Assembly (NCBI GenBank): GCA_947311845.1
Contig: CAMZMU010000020.1
Coordinates: 33,499,021-33,563,020, forward strand
Source: Poa pratensis
Lineage: Eukaryota; Streptophyta; Magnoliopsida; Poales; Poaceae
Direction: 5' to 3'
DNA: 64,000 nucleotides
Shown here: one piece after another, positions 43,325 through 55,404 of the stretch
How the letters are laid out: each line of letters begins with the position of its first letter
Position numbering within the stretch: position 1 is the first letter of the stretch
Notes under the pieces: generated by a model
Database searches by the model: none
Seen by the model: only the letters and a program-made list of their open reading frames with translations
Told to the model about the DNA's origin: nothing
Position numbers and translations under genes: made by a program

Positions 43325-44644
43325 ATCAAGACTAACAGCGTCGCCCCTTTCGAGGCAGCCCGAGGGTCCAAATCCTAGCGCCGCCCCACCCCTCCCTTGT
43401 CTCGTCGTTGCTACAGGTAGCCGGCGGGGAAGTCCGCGCGGCTGCCGGGAAGGTAGCGGCGAGTTTCTGTGGTGGAGGGTTCTCGAATCTGAGGCGGGGC
43501 CTCGCGTGGTGAGGGCGGCGTCGACCCGGCCACGGGTGGCGGACGCCGGTGTTGTAGGCCGTGCGCCTCGGCTGCGCGGGCAGCGAGGCAGCGGCGGGCG
43601 TGCTCGCGATGCGGAGGTCGCCCCATTGGCTGAAGATGGTTGCGTACCATTGCACAGCTCGTCGCACCTCCATGGCCACGGATTTTGGCTCTACCCCTTC
43701 CGGTGGTTGGTGGGTGTGGCTGGAGGTGGGGCTCTTGACCAAGGGAACCCTTGGCCGACGGTGGCAGCCACGATGTCGACGATGCTGGGGCTCCATTCTC
43801 CTTTCTGAAGGCAACATCGATGTCCATCACCCTCCCTATCCTGCCTATCTCGAGTTAAATCCTGAAATTTTGATTTGGCGGCGGCGCATCAGCATCGTTC
43901 CTCCATGGGGGTATCGCCTTAAGAAAACGAGGTTGGTGGACATGCTCACTGTGGGTGGTTTTGTAGTTAGTAGTGGTTGTTTCTCCTTGGTGTGGTGTTG
44001 TGACCGACCTAGTGCTCCTGGTGCTCCACTTCCCTGAAGTGCCTGCTCGTCGTCGGGTCGATGCCCTAGAACTCGGGCGAGAGGGTAAGTGTTCCGCTCT
44101 TCGGTAGAAGCATCTTCCCGGGTGCAAGCCGAGTTAGTTTCGAGTCTTGGCCGTTTGTTTTCATCGTCACATTTCGTCTACCGCATCTTTGGCGGCGATC
44201 TCTCCCGACAGTTTATGTTTTGCTTTGTGGTTGGTACTACGGGCGGAGACGTTGTTCATGGGTGGCGGCTTGATGAGGCGGCAATGGTCGTTAATGTCCA
44301 TGTGTGCTTAGTAAGCTTGTCTACCTCTCGACGGTGCGACACCCTTCGATTCAGGGCGGGCGAGAAAGGAGGGTGCCTTCTTTAGAGATGGACACATACA
44401 ACATCGCGGGCTATTTGGCCATGGGTTTCCTTTGTGGCATTCCTTCACTGACTTTACTTCCTCTCCGGTCGGATCAAGTGGCTTGACAAGGGGCTCGATG
44501 CTCAAGCTATGTTCTGTGCATTTTCATTGCTTGTTGTTTTTCGTTGCCCGTAAGCTGTTTTTCAGCATTATTATGTAAAACTCTGACCATTTGTTGTTTT
44601 ATTAATTTAAAGCCGGCCATTTGGTGTCTTGTGTCTAAAAAAAA
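43325..44644 (+). mobile_element. GC-rich non-LTR retroposon D
   Basis: Ends TTATTAATTTAAAGCCGGCC, then GTGTCTTGTGTCT and A8 (44637-44644), sharing the TTATTAATTTAAAGC core with retroposon B. The body is GC-rich (GGTGGCG, CCATGG blocks) with several open frames and no recognisable domain. No TSD was found, so the 5' end is approximate. Confidence 0.5.
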
Positions 44645-46080
44645 GGAAGAGAGAAAGAGATTTGATAATAGCCAGGTGGAAACGGAGCGTGCGCGACAAA
44701 ATGTAGCCAATTGCGCGTGTGTCAGTCTATCGTTATCCGTAGTAAACATTACTGCAACCCACGCTCAAAAATCAACGCGCGCAGTGATCGGTCCTGGTCC
44801 GACCGACCAAAATTAACTTAGGATTAAGCTGATCCACCCACGGTTTCATTTTCGGCCACTGGATAGCTGCTGCTTTCGGAACAACAGCGACGCGATGGAA
44901 TTCGTCAATTCACTCGTCGAGCAATCCGGGTTTAATTAGCTAGACTGGAAGGGAAAGAGACAAGCCGTCGGTTAATCAGGTGCTCGCCACAACACCGCGT
45001 GCTGCACAAACTGCAGACGACACGCGGTTATTACTGACGGCGTCAGTCACGTACAGACTGCCGACGTGAGAGGGCGCGACGTCTGGGTCTGCATGCACAT
45101 GCGGTGCTGCCACGCGGATGATAGCGTTTGCTGAGTCGCCTCGGTCCAGAGCTGCCGCATGGAGGATGAGGAGCACGTACCGACAGTCCGTGCTTGCGGG
45201 TCCTTTTTCAAAAGTCTAACCCATGCAAGTCGAACATTGTTTTTTGGAAAACTCGTCCGAAGAAAAAGAGGCTAAGTTTTAGGCCTCGTTTTGCAGGGGA
45301 GGTTTGAGGTGTTTTCCTGAGTATTATTATCCCATGGGGATTGGGTGAAAACACCTCATTCACCCAATACTCTTCTCTTTGGACACGGGCACTCTTTGGA
45401 TGTCAGACACATGTCCAGTATAATAGAGTACCCAAACAGATTTAACAAATGTTGTATTATGAGATTTTTTGTGATATTTATTTTTGTAACCGGTGAAAAA
45501 ACATGGTACATGAGCACACATAGCCACACAAAGTGGATCCATACACCCCTGCATATTCTGTGTCCATATACCACTCAAAATATTACAAGGCGTGTGTCTT
45601 GTGAATGGATAGACGCTCACTCCACTCATGAGATTTTCTGTGACCATATAAATAAAAAAAATTAACGTGCATACAAAAAATCCTCTCACTCGATCACTCG
45701 CCCGCCTCGCCGCGCATTAGAATAGGTGACATGTGGCCTAGTCCGTCGCAGGCTGTGTCCGGATGTTGTCTAGCATCCTGAGCCACCCTCTTAACTTGGG
45801 AGCTGTTTGGGGTGCCGGGCAGAAATCAGGTTAGGTCAAATAGATTGGGGATGTCGTTTTGTCCGATTTTTCTATCTGGCTGGAGATGCTCTAACTACAC
45901 TTAAAAGAAGCTAATTCACTGAGCCCATATCTATTGTTTTAGGAGAGAAATGTATATTACAATCCTAAACTTACTCTGAAGTTAAGTTACAACGACCCTA
46001 AATTTAAAACCGGTTAGGACACACCTTGATGCGTACAAACCAAATAAATTAGCACCCCTCAGCCCGAAGCCGGTTTTGAC
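44645..46080. other. Intergenic with small hairpins
   Basis: 45306-45358 forms a hairpin (GAGGTGTTTTC ... GAAAACACCTC) inside sequence resembling the MITE debris at 13550. GGCTGGAGATGCTCTAA at about 45876-45892 is a PIF MITE-type right end. No gene was recognised, including the 66-residue minus frame at 44976-45176. Confidence 0.4.
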
Positions 46081-46730
46081 TAGGGATGGCACCCACAGTG
46101 TATGGGTAAGGGTGGGGCCACCCCATACCCTTACCCGTCCACCCCAAACTTACCCGTTACCCGTACCCCTACCCGTCAATGGGTATAACGTTTTCCCATA
46201 CCTGTCACCCGACGGGGTAAAATACCCGCGGGTAAAAATACCCACATTTAGAACACATCAAATTGCGCGAAAATAGTCATAAAAACAACACATAACTCAT
46301 CCGAAAGATTCTATTTATTGTTCTGCTCTATCAAAAGTTTAAACGTGATCATATGGATAAAATAGATTAGATATAGTATTAGGGATAGCTATTCTATCAG
46401 TATGGTGCGATAGTCACCAAATGGTCCGTCATCCGCGGAGGGTGAAGAGAGCAATATTTACCTATGTTACATAACATAACATACCCGTACGATCGTGACC
46501 TAATGCATAGACCCTACTCATATAAATTCAACCCTACTTGTAAAAATATTAGACGAGTACATGGGTACGTTGATATGGGTTATACAATCTCATACCCATA
46601 CCCTCTCTAACCGATGGGTATGATATTTTCCCATTTACATACCCATGGGTAATTTTTCATCGCATATCCATAGCTTAATAGGGTTTTTATCCGCAGAGTA
46701 CGCGGGTAATGGGTACCATTGCCATCCCTA
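46081..46730. mobile_element. hAT MITE, 650 bp, 8-bp TSD
   Basis: Ends TAGGGATGGCA (46081) and TGCCATCCCTA (46730) are inverted repeats. The flanks GTTTTGAC (46073-46080) and GCCTTGAC (46731-46738) match at 6 of 8 bases, an aged 8-bp duplication. The interior holds many TGGGTA / TACCCA motifs in both orientations, typical of hAT subterminal repeats. No ORF. Confidence 0.8.
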
Positions 46731-46738
46731 GCCTTGAC

Positions 46739-47481
46739 CAAGTCGATGTCCTAATTAGTGCCACGTAAGTAGTAGTGGGACATGTGGCATCTTGTGATTG
46801 GATACGAGTGTCTTTTTTTGGGTAATCCCAAAATGGGCGTGCAATCCCGCATGTACCACTACAAGCGTCCATTTTTTAGGGTTATGCATACTTTTTAAAA
46901 CAGGCAAAAAGTTTTACCATGCATACGCTCTCTATATCTTGGCGGGAGGGACATTTCCGAGGTTGGCCTCCCTAATTTCCAGAAAAAAAATGTTAACTTA
47001 GATTATCTTCACGCCTTCAATCTACTCTAATATAATACTTTCACGAAAATGATTTAGCTTGCACCGCAGTGCACGAGACGAACAGGTTGTAAGGCAACGT
47101 ACATATGCGTGGCAAGCCCGAGGAACCATGCAGCGTGACGGGTGGACCGTGCCGTGGCGGGAGGCCATACCCGCGGGCAGCGAGACAGCTACGCTCCGGG
47201 GCCCGCCCTTCCACCGCCCGTCCTAAACGGCGACCACCCGGCCGTTAACGGCACACCCCCACACCGCCGCCTACATAAACACCGGGAAGGAGAAGGTAAC
47301 CTTTCTCCATCACGCTTCCCTGCTCTGCTCTGCTTGTTCTGTTCCATCATCCATCCTGCTCACCGATCACGCACTCTCAACTCCGTCCAATCCCAGCCAC
47401 GCAACCCGTCGACAGAGAGCCTCTTTCGGTTCCTGCTCCGTCGGGAATTCTGTGTTCGATTCCGCGTCCGTACGTCCGGCG
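46739..47481. other. 5' flank of the WD40 gene
   Basis: 46739-47090 shows nothing recognisable. From 47130 the sequence is GC-rich with a possible TATA-like CTACATAAAC at 47271-47280 and a CT-rich leader before ATG 47482. Confidence 0.35.
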
Positions 47482-50400
47482 ATGGCGCATGACTTGCAAG
47501 ATGACTTGGAGGTGGTCGCCGCCGGCGACGACTACGGCTTCGAGTTTGACGACGATGCCGGCGGCGACGGGTTCCAGACCTCCGGCGGCGCGGCTTCCCA
47601 GTCCCACGACATGGTACGATGCCAGCCTCCACTTTGGTTCACTGCTAGCAGAGCAATCTGAAGCCCCAAATACAAGCCACGAGCACTCTTTCCTGGGTTC
47701 TAATAGGTCTTCTTTACCTATCGTAGGATAAACAGATGGACGATACTTCGGCCATGGAATTCAGACAAGGGAAAGACATGCAGGGGATACCCTGGGAGAG
47801 GCTGAACTACACCAGGGATCAGTACCGTCAGTTGAGGCTCAAACAGTACAGGAACTACGAGAGCCTCGCTAGGCCGCGAAATGGAATAGAAAAGGAGGTG
47901 ATCCCGTGTTTTTGTTTTGTTTTGTAAATTCTGTTCTCTTTTATCAATACGCCGTCGTCTTGCCAGTTTTATCAGTCTGTATTTTTGAGTTACGCGACTC
48001 ATGATTTGATGCCTTGTTCGTAGGAATGCCAAAGGGTGGAGAGAAGAGACGCCTTCTACGAATTTCACTCCAATACAAGACATGTCAAGCCAACGATAGT
48101 GCACTTTCAGGTACCGACTTTCTTGGACATCACTTTCAGATACTCACATGCCTGTGAGAAATTGGAGACTTGCACCCTGCATACAATTGTTTGGGAAATA
48201 TTGTGTTCGGATCAATTTAGCTGATTTCTTATGTTTCCATCACAATTTTTTTCTGTTTGTTCTCATGGATAAAATGAAACTTGATTCAGAAAATTGGTAG
48301 GAGTTATTTACTTGGTCAGTTGCCGATTACTAGCCTGTGCAGGCTACCACAAGCGTCACACGTTGAGCTACTGGCCAAGTGGTCATCGTCCCATCGATGC
48401 ACATGCTTTTTTTTTTGAGTACATGGGATTACAGATAATAAAACCGAACTAGCAGCACAAACCTCAGAAAATATGGAAATTACAAACCAAACCTTGAGGA
48501 CCCAGCCCCCACCGACGCCGCCTCACCACGGTGACCGCCGAACCGCGCGCTGCCGCCGAGCTCCACCCGAGCCGGCGAACCGCAGCGAACCGCGGCCAGG
48601 AAGCCGTCGACAAAGCCGCCGTCTTCAGTCCACCGCTTGGGTCTTGGCGGAGAAGCGAAGAGCTGGAAGGCCACCAGAGCAGAGCCATCACCTTGAAGCA
48701 GCGCCGACGTCGCTGACGCCGAAGGCGACCAAGAAGATCTGGAATCCCGGCCTCCTGCCCACCACTCGCAAACCCGCACCGACGCCGGAGGAAGCGCTGG
48801 CACGGCAAGGTAGCAGCCATCCGACGCCATCGGAGACGACGACGGGCACGGGGAGTGGCTGCGACCCAAGAAGACGACGACGGCGCCGGCCCCCCCGCCT
48901 CGGCCCCGCCGCCCCAGATCCGCCCAACCCCACCCCCTCTCCACCGCCGGAGCGCAAATCCGGGGATCCCCCATCCTCCCGCCGCCGGAGTGGCCGACGG
49001 AGAGTGGGTAATCCCACGGATACACCGGAGGACGCTGGGCGGGCCGAGGTCGCCCTCTGCTCGCCTCTGGTGCGGAGAAAGAGAGGGGAGGGAGGAGGGT
49101 TCCAGAAATATGCGAGTTGCTAAACGTAGCGTATCTTATGCACATGCCTTTTCTGTTTCCATGGCTGCGACGTTTTGTAGATACCGGGACTCTTTTTGAC
49201 ACCAGATGGAGGAACACGTAGAAGGAATTACATTTAATGAGTCGAGGTTGGCGACCCTATCCTCTTCCTGCTCTCGCGACCTGGGCGCCCACCGCGCGGG
49301 CGTCTGGGCCGCCACCGGCGCTCCTTCCCCTAGCTCTCTTCCTCCTCCCCTCCCCTCCGTCGTCGCCGGCGGTCGTGCTGGGTTCGGCCCGGGCGGCGCT
49401 GGCGGCGGCGACTCCCTGCTTTTTCCCCACGCGGTGGCGGCGCTTCGTGCGGTGCGGCGCGGCACCGTGCGGTGCTCCCTAGGCGACAGAGGTCAGGCTT
49501 GCGGCGGCGGGGCGACCTGCCGGCGTGCGGGTGGTGTATGCGGCGGTGGCTAGATGGGCTCCAGCCCTGCGGGCCCAGATCTAGCCCTTCGGGCCCGATC
49601 TGGGTCAGGGCGGGTCGGGGCGCGACCAGACTGCCTCCAGCCTGATTTCGAGCTCTCCGGGACGTGGACGGCGAGGCACGACAACCGCCCCTGCTGCAGC
49701 ATGATGGTGAGAGCTTCACGGGCCCTTCTGGTTCCGGCTGGACCTATGGTTTCGATCTCGAGGGCAGCGGTGGCGTGGCCTACGTGTAGCAGCGTGATGG
49801 CGGGGACTTTACGGGTCCTATTGGGATCCGGCCGGGCCTGCCCGGCCTGGTGTGTCCTTGCTACCGCGTCCGGTCGGCACCCGCAGCTGTGGCGGTGGGG
49901 GAAGTCCTCCAGGTGGCCGTGCTGCTGCCACTCTCCGGCTCCAATGGTCTGGTGTGCTCTTGCTGATGTGTCCGGTCGGCTACTGCCTTTGGCGGTGGAG
50001 ATTGTTCCCTCCCGCGTGGATGTGGTACCGCCATCTATTGTCTACGGTTGTCTCATCTCAGTCTGGCCTCGCAGTGTTTGCCATGGTGAGACGACGTTCG
50101 TGACTCAAGACCGAGGTGGCGTCTGGTGGTGGGCGGCAGGTTTTGGTGGAGCGCTTCAGCTTGTCTGGGAGGTGGTTTTTTGGGGGTCGGGAGAAATCTC
50201 TGTCGTTTTGGCACCGACGCGGTGACGCTTGAGAGTGTCGCCCTTCCTTCTTGAAGGGCGTCGGGGGTGTCCCTTCCCCACTCCTCGGAGCGTACCGGGG
50301 GAAATCCTAGGACCTGTCCGGGCAGCAGCGTCGGCGTCGTCGCTTTCCTTCTTGGAGGTGTTGCTTGGTACGGAATTTGCCGGAGAGGACGTAGCGGTTG

Positions 50401-53282
50401 AGAGTCATTTCGTTTTCGTTGATTCGCCGATGTTGGCGTTGTTTTCTCTTCCTCTTTCTTTTTCTTTTCTTTTGGGCAGGTTTGTGCTGTTTGCCCCAGC
50501 TGTGGTCTCAAACTTATATCGGGTGGTTGTTATATTAATATAGCGGGGCGAAAGCCTATTTCTTCAGAAATTACATTTAATTGAGGTGACTCTAGCAGGG
50601 ATTGATCGCTCGTGCTGTTGTGCGCATAACCTTATAACTCTGTTTGGTCGATAGGCTTGCCCCCTCATCATAGTTAGGCGTGTTTAATCACCTGAAAATG
50701 TGGAGGTCACACTAACAGGAGTTAGTTAATTGTCCCTAAATCTATATTTTCATAAATTGCAAATATTCTGTCTGGTTCTACAAATTTCAATTTTTTTTAT
50801 CGACACTTGTAATATGCACGAACTTCCAGCACCTCTTTACCGCACAAAATGAACTAACAGTGGCCGTTAATTTGAACCAAAACACATGCTTCGAAATTTG
50901 CTGGCCTCTGTTTCCTCAAAGAAAGTAGGAATATCCTTTTTTTTAAACGAGAAAGTAGGAATATCCTTGCCTCGTGTTGTGATTGGATGAACAGCTCTCA
51001 GTTTTTCATTCCGTTGTGTTATCTTCTTATTCATGCCTCCTCTGTGTATACATGCATAACATTTGTTGCAGGTCTTATGATGAATCGGATCAGAATATCT
51101 TCAGCTGGAGTTTTTTTTTGGTCTCAGAGTACTTAACCAGTGATAATAGGACAGCTACGATATACCTTCGTTCATATCAGGTCTACAAGCAAGTGGATGA
51201 GCATCTTCAGCAGTCAGCGCTATTATAGATCACCATGGAATATGGTATGAGGTGATAGTCCTACTACAGGCAGAGAAGAATTGTGTCCATGAATTCCCTT
51301 TTGCAGGTTGCACACGAGAAGAGGATTAGTTAATTAAATATTGCTTTATGATTGATTTTTATTACCCAACACTATTTTTTGTTTTGGGTGATACGTTTTA
51401 TAATGTATGTAGAAATGGTGTGCAAATATGTCTCTTTGTTATAGCGTTCTTGTGTGCCAAACGCATACAAACAGACTGAGCTTTATGCTGGGGTTCAGAT
51501 TAACAGCTTACATTGACTCTTTGGGAAAGTAGTCTCGTACTTGCCGAGATCTAGCCTTTTACTGACCTGAAGGAACACTAGTGTGTGTGTATGTGTGTTT
51601 TTGCTCAGGGACACTAAGTTTAACAGTAGCATCAGTCAGTTTTAACTACCTAAAACTGAAACTCACTTTTATGTCCTCCTTGGTGACACTTCTTTTGTCT
51701 GTTGTAGTAGCATATAAGATTGAAGATAATGTAACTGAACTAAATCTGATTTGATGTGGATCGCAGTAGATTTAACGTGGTAACCACTTGAATAGAGTGC
51801 CGCTTACTTGCATCATCGCATCTCGACAGTTCGTTCTGGTATAAATTTGTTGACCATATTCTTCAATACCTGCAGCTGAGAAACCTCCTGTGGGCGACTT
51901 CCAAGCATGATGTGTACATGATGCAGAACTACTCTGTGATGCACTGGTCATCTTTGCTCCAGAGAGGGAAGGAAGTTCTCAACGTGGCAGGCCAAGTTGC
52001 TCCAACTCAGGTATATAATGCGCTGGTCGGTATCATCGGAAAGTCGGTCCATGTCTAATCCACCGTGCGAAATTACAGAATGTGCGGGGAGCTCGGCCCT
52101 TGTCAAGGGTGCAGATCAGCACCATGGCAGTGAAAGAAAATCTTGTGGTGGCTGGTGGTTTCCATGGGGAGTTCATCTGCAAGGTAGGATGAGTTGAGAC
52201 CCACCACTGCAGACCTGTGGATGCTGTTCTGAATCTTCGTAGCTGACTGTTTCTTCCGTTTTTTGTGTGTCAGTACGTTGATCAACCTGGAGTAGCCTTC
52301 TGTACGAATCTGACCGGCAACAAAAGATCCACCACCAACGCCGTGGAGATCTACGAATCACCCAAGTAAATGAACCAATTGTCAGTCTGTCTTCCCAACC
52401 TGAATGTCAATCATGGAAACTGATTTGCTAACTGCGTTCGTATCCCATTCTGAAGCAGTGGTGCTACCCGGGTGATGGCGGCGAACAATGACTGCGTTGT
52501 TAGAACTTTTGACACCGAGAAGTACAGCCTCCTCACCCAGCTCCCGTTCCCATGGTCGGTCAATGTGAGTATACCCTGTCTTGATGAGCTGCTCTATAAG
52601 TTATCTGCACCGTTCCACTGTTTTCAGTACCTCATGCCATGGAGTTGGTGATTGATGCAGAACATGTCCGTCAGCCCCGATGGGAAGATGGTTGCAGTTC
52701 TTGGTGATAGCTCCGACTGCCTCATCGCTGACTCCCAGTCCGGAAAGGTATGAAATATAGTATTTGCTCGTAGTTTCTTCTTACCAGGTGTACAGTTTAC
52801 CCGTATCGTCTGTACAATTTGGTCGCTCCGGTTGCTAACCGTGGTGGCGTGTCGATGTCATCCAGCAAATGGCGAGCCTGCGCGGCCACCGGGACTACTC
52901 GTTCGCGGCGGCGTGGCACCCGGACGGCCGCGTGCTGGCGACGGGGAACCAGGACAGGACGTGCAGGCTGTGGGACGTGCGCAACCCGACGGAGGCGTTC
53001 GCGGTGCTGGAGGGGAGGATCGGCGCCGTCAGGGGGCTCAAGTTCTCGCCGGACGGGAGGTTCCTGGCGGCGTCGGAGCCGGCGGACTTCGTGCACGTGT
53101 ACGACGTCGCTGCCGGGTACGCCCGTGCGCAGGAGATCGACCTGTTCGGGGAGATCGCCGGGGTGTCATTCTGCCCGGACGACGGCGCCGACGCCCTCTT
53201 CGTGGGTGTCGCCGACCGGACGTATGGCAGTTTGCTGGAGTTCCGCAGGCGGCGCCGGCACGGCTACCTGGACTACCTCTGA
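47482..53282 (+). CDS. WD40-repeat protein (fungal C2A9.03-like family), 9 exons, 443 aa
   Basis: Exons: 47482-47613, 47727-47897, 48024-48110, 51876-52010, 52079-52183, 52274-52365, 52459-52564, 52661-52747 and 52866-53282. All joins are GT-AG and keep one frame to TGA. The N-terminus is acidic (DYGFEFDDD), then GKDMQGIPWERL with a Y-R-x-x-R-x-x-Q-Y basic helix. The middle has LRNLLWATSKHDVYMM, VAGGFHGEFICK and SVSPDGKMVAVLGD. The last exon carries a clear WD repeat (HRDYSFAAAWHPDG ... TGNQDRTCRLWDVRN) followed by a second (FSPDGRFLAASEPADFVHVYD). The order matches the plant family usually annotated as 'uncharacterized WD repeat-containing protein C2A9.03-like'; its molecular role is not known to me. 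Intron 3 (3765 bp) holds two retroposons, yet splice sites are intact. The last exon is much richer in GC than the others. Confidence 0.92.
48407..49137 (-). mobile_element. Non-LTR retroposon E in WD40 intron 3, 10-bp TSD
   Basis: ATGCACATGC flanks the insert (48397-48406 and 49138-49147). The plus strand starts with T10, so the element ends in poly-A on the minus strand. It is 731 bp, GC-rich, antisense to the host gene, with no recognised domain. The long proline-rich frames across it are a composition effect. Confidence 0.75.
49239..50568 (+). mobile_element. Non-LTR retroposon F in WD40 intron 3, 13-bp TSD, same family as A
   Basis: AATTACATTTAAT flanks the insert (49226-49238 and 50569-50581). 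It is 1330 bp and ends TATATTAATATAGCGGGGCG then CTATTTCTTCAG with no poly-A. Internal blocks (CTTCCTTCTTGAAGGGCGTCG, CCGGGGGAAATCCTAGGACC, GTGTTGCTTGGTAC) line up with the minus-strand insert at 2356-3573. It is in sense orientation to the WD40 gene. Confidence 0.82.
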
Positions 53283-54664
53283 AGCGTACCACGGTGCCTT
53301 GTGAGTGCTAGTCTTCCGCTGCTAGTGCGGAAGAGTCGGGCCACCTGGATTTCGCCATGCTCTTTTGCCGCGGGACTGCAGTGTCTGCACCACTGTTTGA
53401 CAAGGCGGTGTGTTGGTCTTTAGCTAGCTTGAGGTGGTCGCCTGTCATGTCATGTGTATACTGTATAGAGAGCTTATGCACTTAATGCATGTGTATCCAT
53501 TAGCTTTGTTTTCTATCAAGCTAATGAATTGGTAGATAGTACAGTAACTCTGAATCCTGTTTGAGTGTTTGAGGTGCTCCTTTACGAAATGTCTTTTTTT
53601 AGTAAAAAACAGCAGCTCTGCCAATTCAGAAGGGAAGCAGTTCTAACTTCTAAGAGTACAGGCTAGAGAGGATCTAGCAAACACGAAAAGACAAGCGAAA
53701 TTAAAAGAACTAGAAATGGGAACAAGAAAACAAGTAAACTCACAGGTCGTGAGCACGCTTCATCAGATACTTGCCCAGAATAAGCATATACTCTCTCGGA
53801 TCCGTTAAAACTGTCGTGAAAAATGAACTGGGTACAGAACACAGTACAAGTTGCGATAGATTTATAGAATCAGGAATTCAGGAGTATATCATCTCTAACC
53901 AACCACGTTTTGGGGGATGTTTTATTAACCGACAACGTTAATCGGAATACAAGCCACCTAGGAGGTGTTTGAAACCATAGCGTCGTGGCAAGTCATTTTG
54001 AATCCTGTTCCAGTGACCCCTTTATTTTTGAAATTCAATTTACAAGTTATAGAAAAATCTGAAACAAAGTTCCAGGTGTAGTCAACGATTCATCCTAAAA
54101 GCACGCAAAATCACAATGCAAAACTATTTATATTATGAGCTACACAAAAATGATAAAATATTTTATATTTTAGAGATTTGGAAGTGCGTATACTTAGAGA
54201 CACACATTTGTATTTTTGTGTCGATCAGATATAAACTATTTCAAATTAAGTTTTTAAATGTTTGTGAGATACATCATTGACAACACATGGGATTTTTGTT
54301 CTTCAGTTTTTAAAAAACTTATAAATATTAATTTTGATTTTTTAAAATAAAGAGATTCCTAGATCTCGGAAGCCAAAAATCTCCGGTCCCACCAAAAAGA
54401 GAAAACATAGCCTGCCTTCGAAAACAAGAGGAAGCAACTGGAACACCTCCATGAATCATCCACTGGAGCCCCTCCCTCTTTCAACTCGGGAAAACGTGTT
54501 GCAGAAACGGAAGGTCCAATTCTGACAACATGGTGTTGGCTGCTAGAGCCAAGACCAAGGCAGCAGCACCCACCAAGTCGTGATCGTATCTTACGAAGAC
54601 CCCAGCTCGCCAAGCACATGTGTGTGCTGCGAGTTGCAAATGAGGATCCTCGAATGGAACATAA
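53283..54664. other. 3' flank of the WD40 gene and dispersed repeat
   Basis: 53283 to about 53540 is the probable 3' UTR. 53990-54360 is the AT-rich repeat also found at 35700-36100. 54361-54660 holds a minus-strand open frame of 161 residues without a recognised domain. No gene is called. Confidence 0.4.
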
Positions 54665-55404
54665 GAGCATCTCCACCGGGGGCCTCCAAGTGACCCCCAA
54701 AGGATCATTGGGGGTCCGGACACCTAAAAACGCCACCAGCGGCACCCCCAAAGGGTCGCACCGAGCAAAATCGTGTCCGCCACCCCCGAAGAGGCCTCCA
54801 AATTTGGAGGCCCTCTCGGGGGTGCCGGACATGAGTGCGGACATGCGTCTGACAGGGCTGGCCCGCCCGTCATAGAGACAGCGCGGCGCGCCCAGTGTTA
54901 ACTTGGGCTTGGCAAGAGGCCGTTGCGCCGCATTTAATGGCGAGACGACGAGACGGCGGCTCGCCTGTCAGCACGCCTCGCAATAACGCTCCGCCCGTTT
55001 CCCAGGCGGGCGCAGAGCGAAGCGACGCCTCGCAATAACGCCGCGCCCGTTCCCATGGCGCAGACGGAAGCGACGCATGCTGCAGTCGCATCGGCTACCC
55101 GCGGCGGCGCCCTGCACACGCGTCGTCGGCGTCAATGCATGGCCAGGCGAACCGCTCCTCCGGCCGCCTTTAAAACCCGGGCGCGTCGCAGCCCTCCTCT
55201 CCCCACACCACCACTTCTCCCTCTCCCTCTCCCAAGTCGCGCCATCAGCATGGCGGGCAGCCGCGAGACGCAGGAAGAACGAGAGGGTCGCCTTTACCGC
55301 GACCGCTCTCGGCGGACCGTGCGCGTCGACGCTGCGAGCGACGCGCCCAGGAAGAACGGGAGGCCCAGGAGCGGTGTCGTGGTGGGAACACGCAGATGCC
55401 TAGG

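Noticed and set aside
44976..45176. 66-residue minus-strand frame starting MLLILHAAALDRGD
   Set aside because: Briefly resembles an ankyrin repeat but lacks the TPLHxAA pattern and any repetition.
48473..49123. 216- and 245-residue open frames on both strands
   Set aside because: They lie entirely within or across retroposon E, are Pro/Arg/Ser-rich from GC content, overlap on both strands and show no domain. The host gene splices over the region.
49554..50225. 223-residue plus-strand open frame
   Set aside because: It sits inside retroposon F, whose related copy A at 2356-3573 does not preserve the frame.
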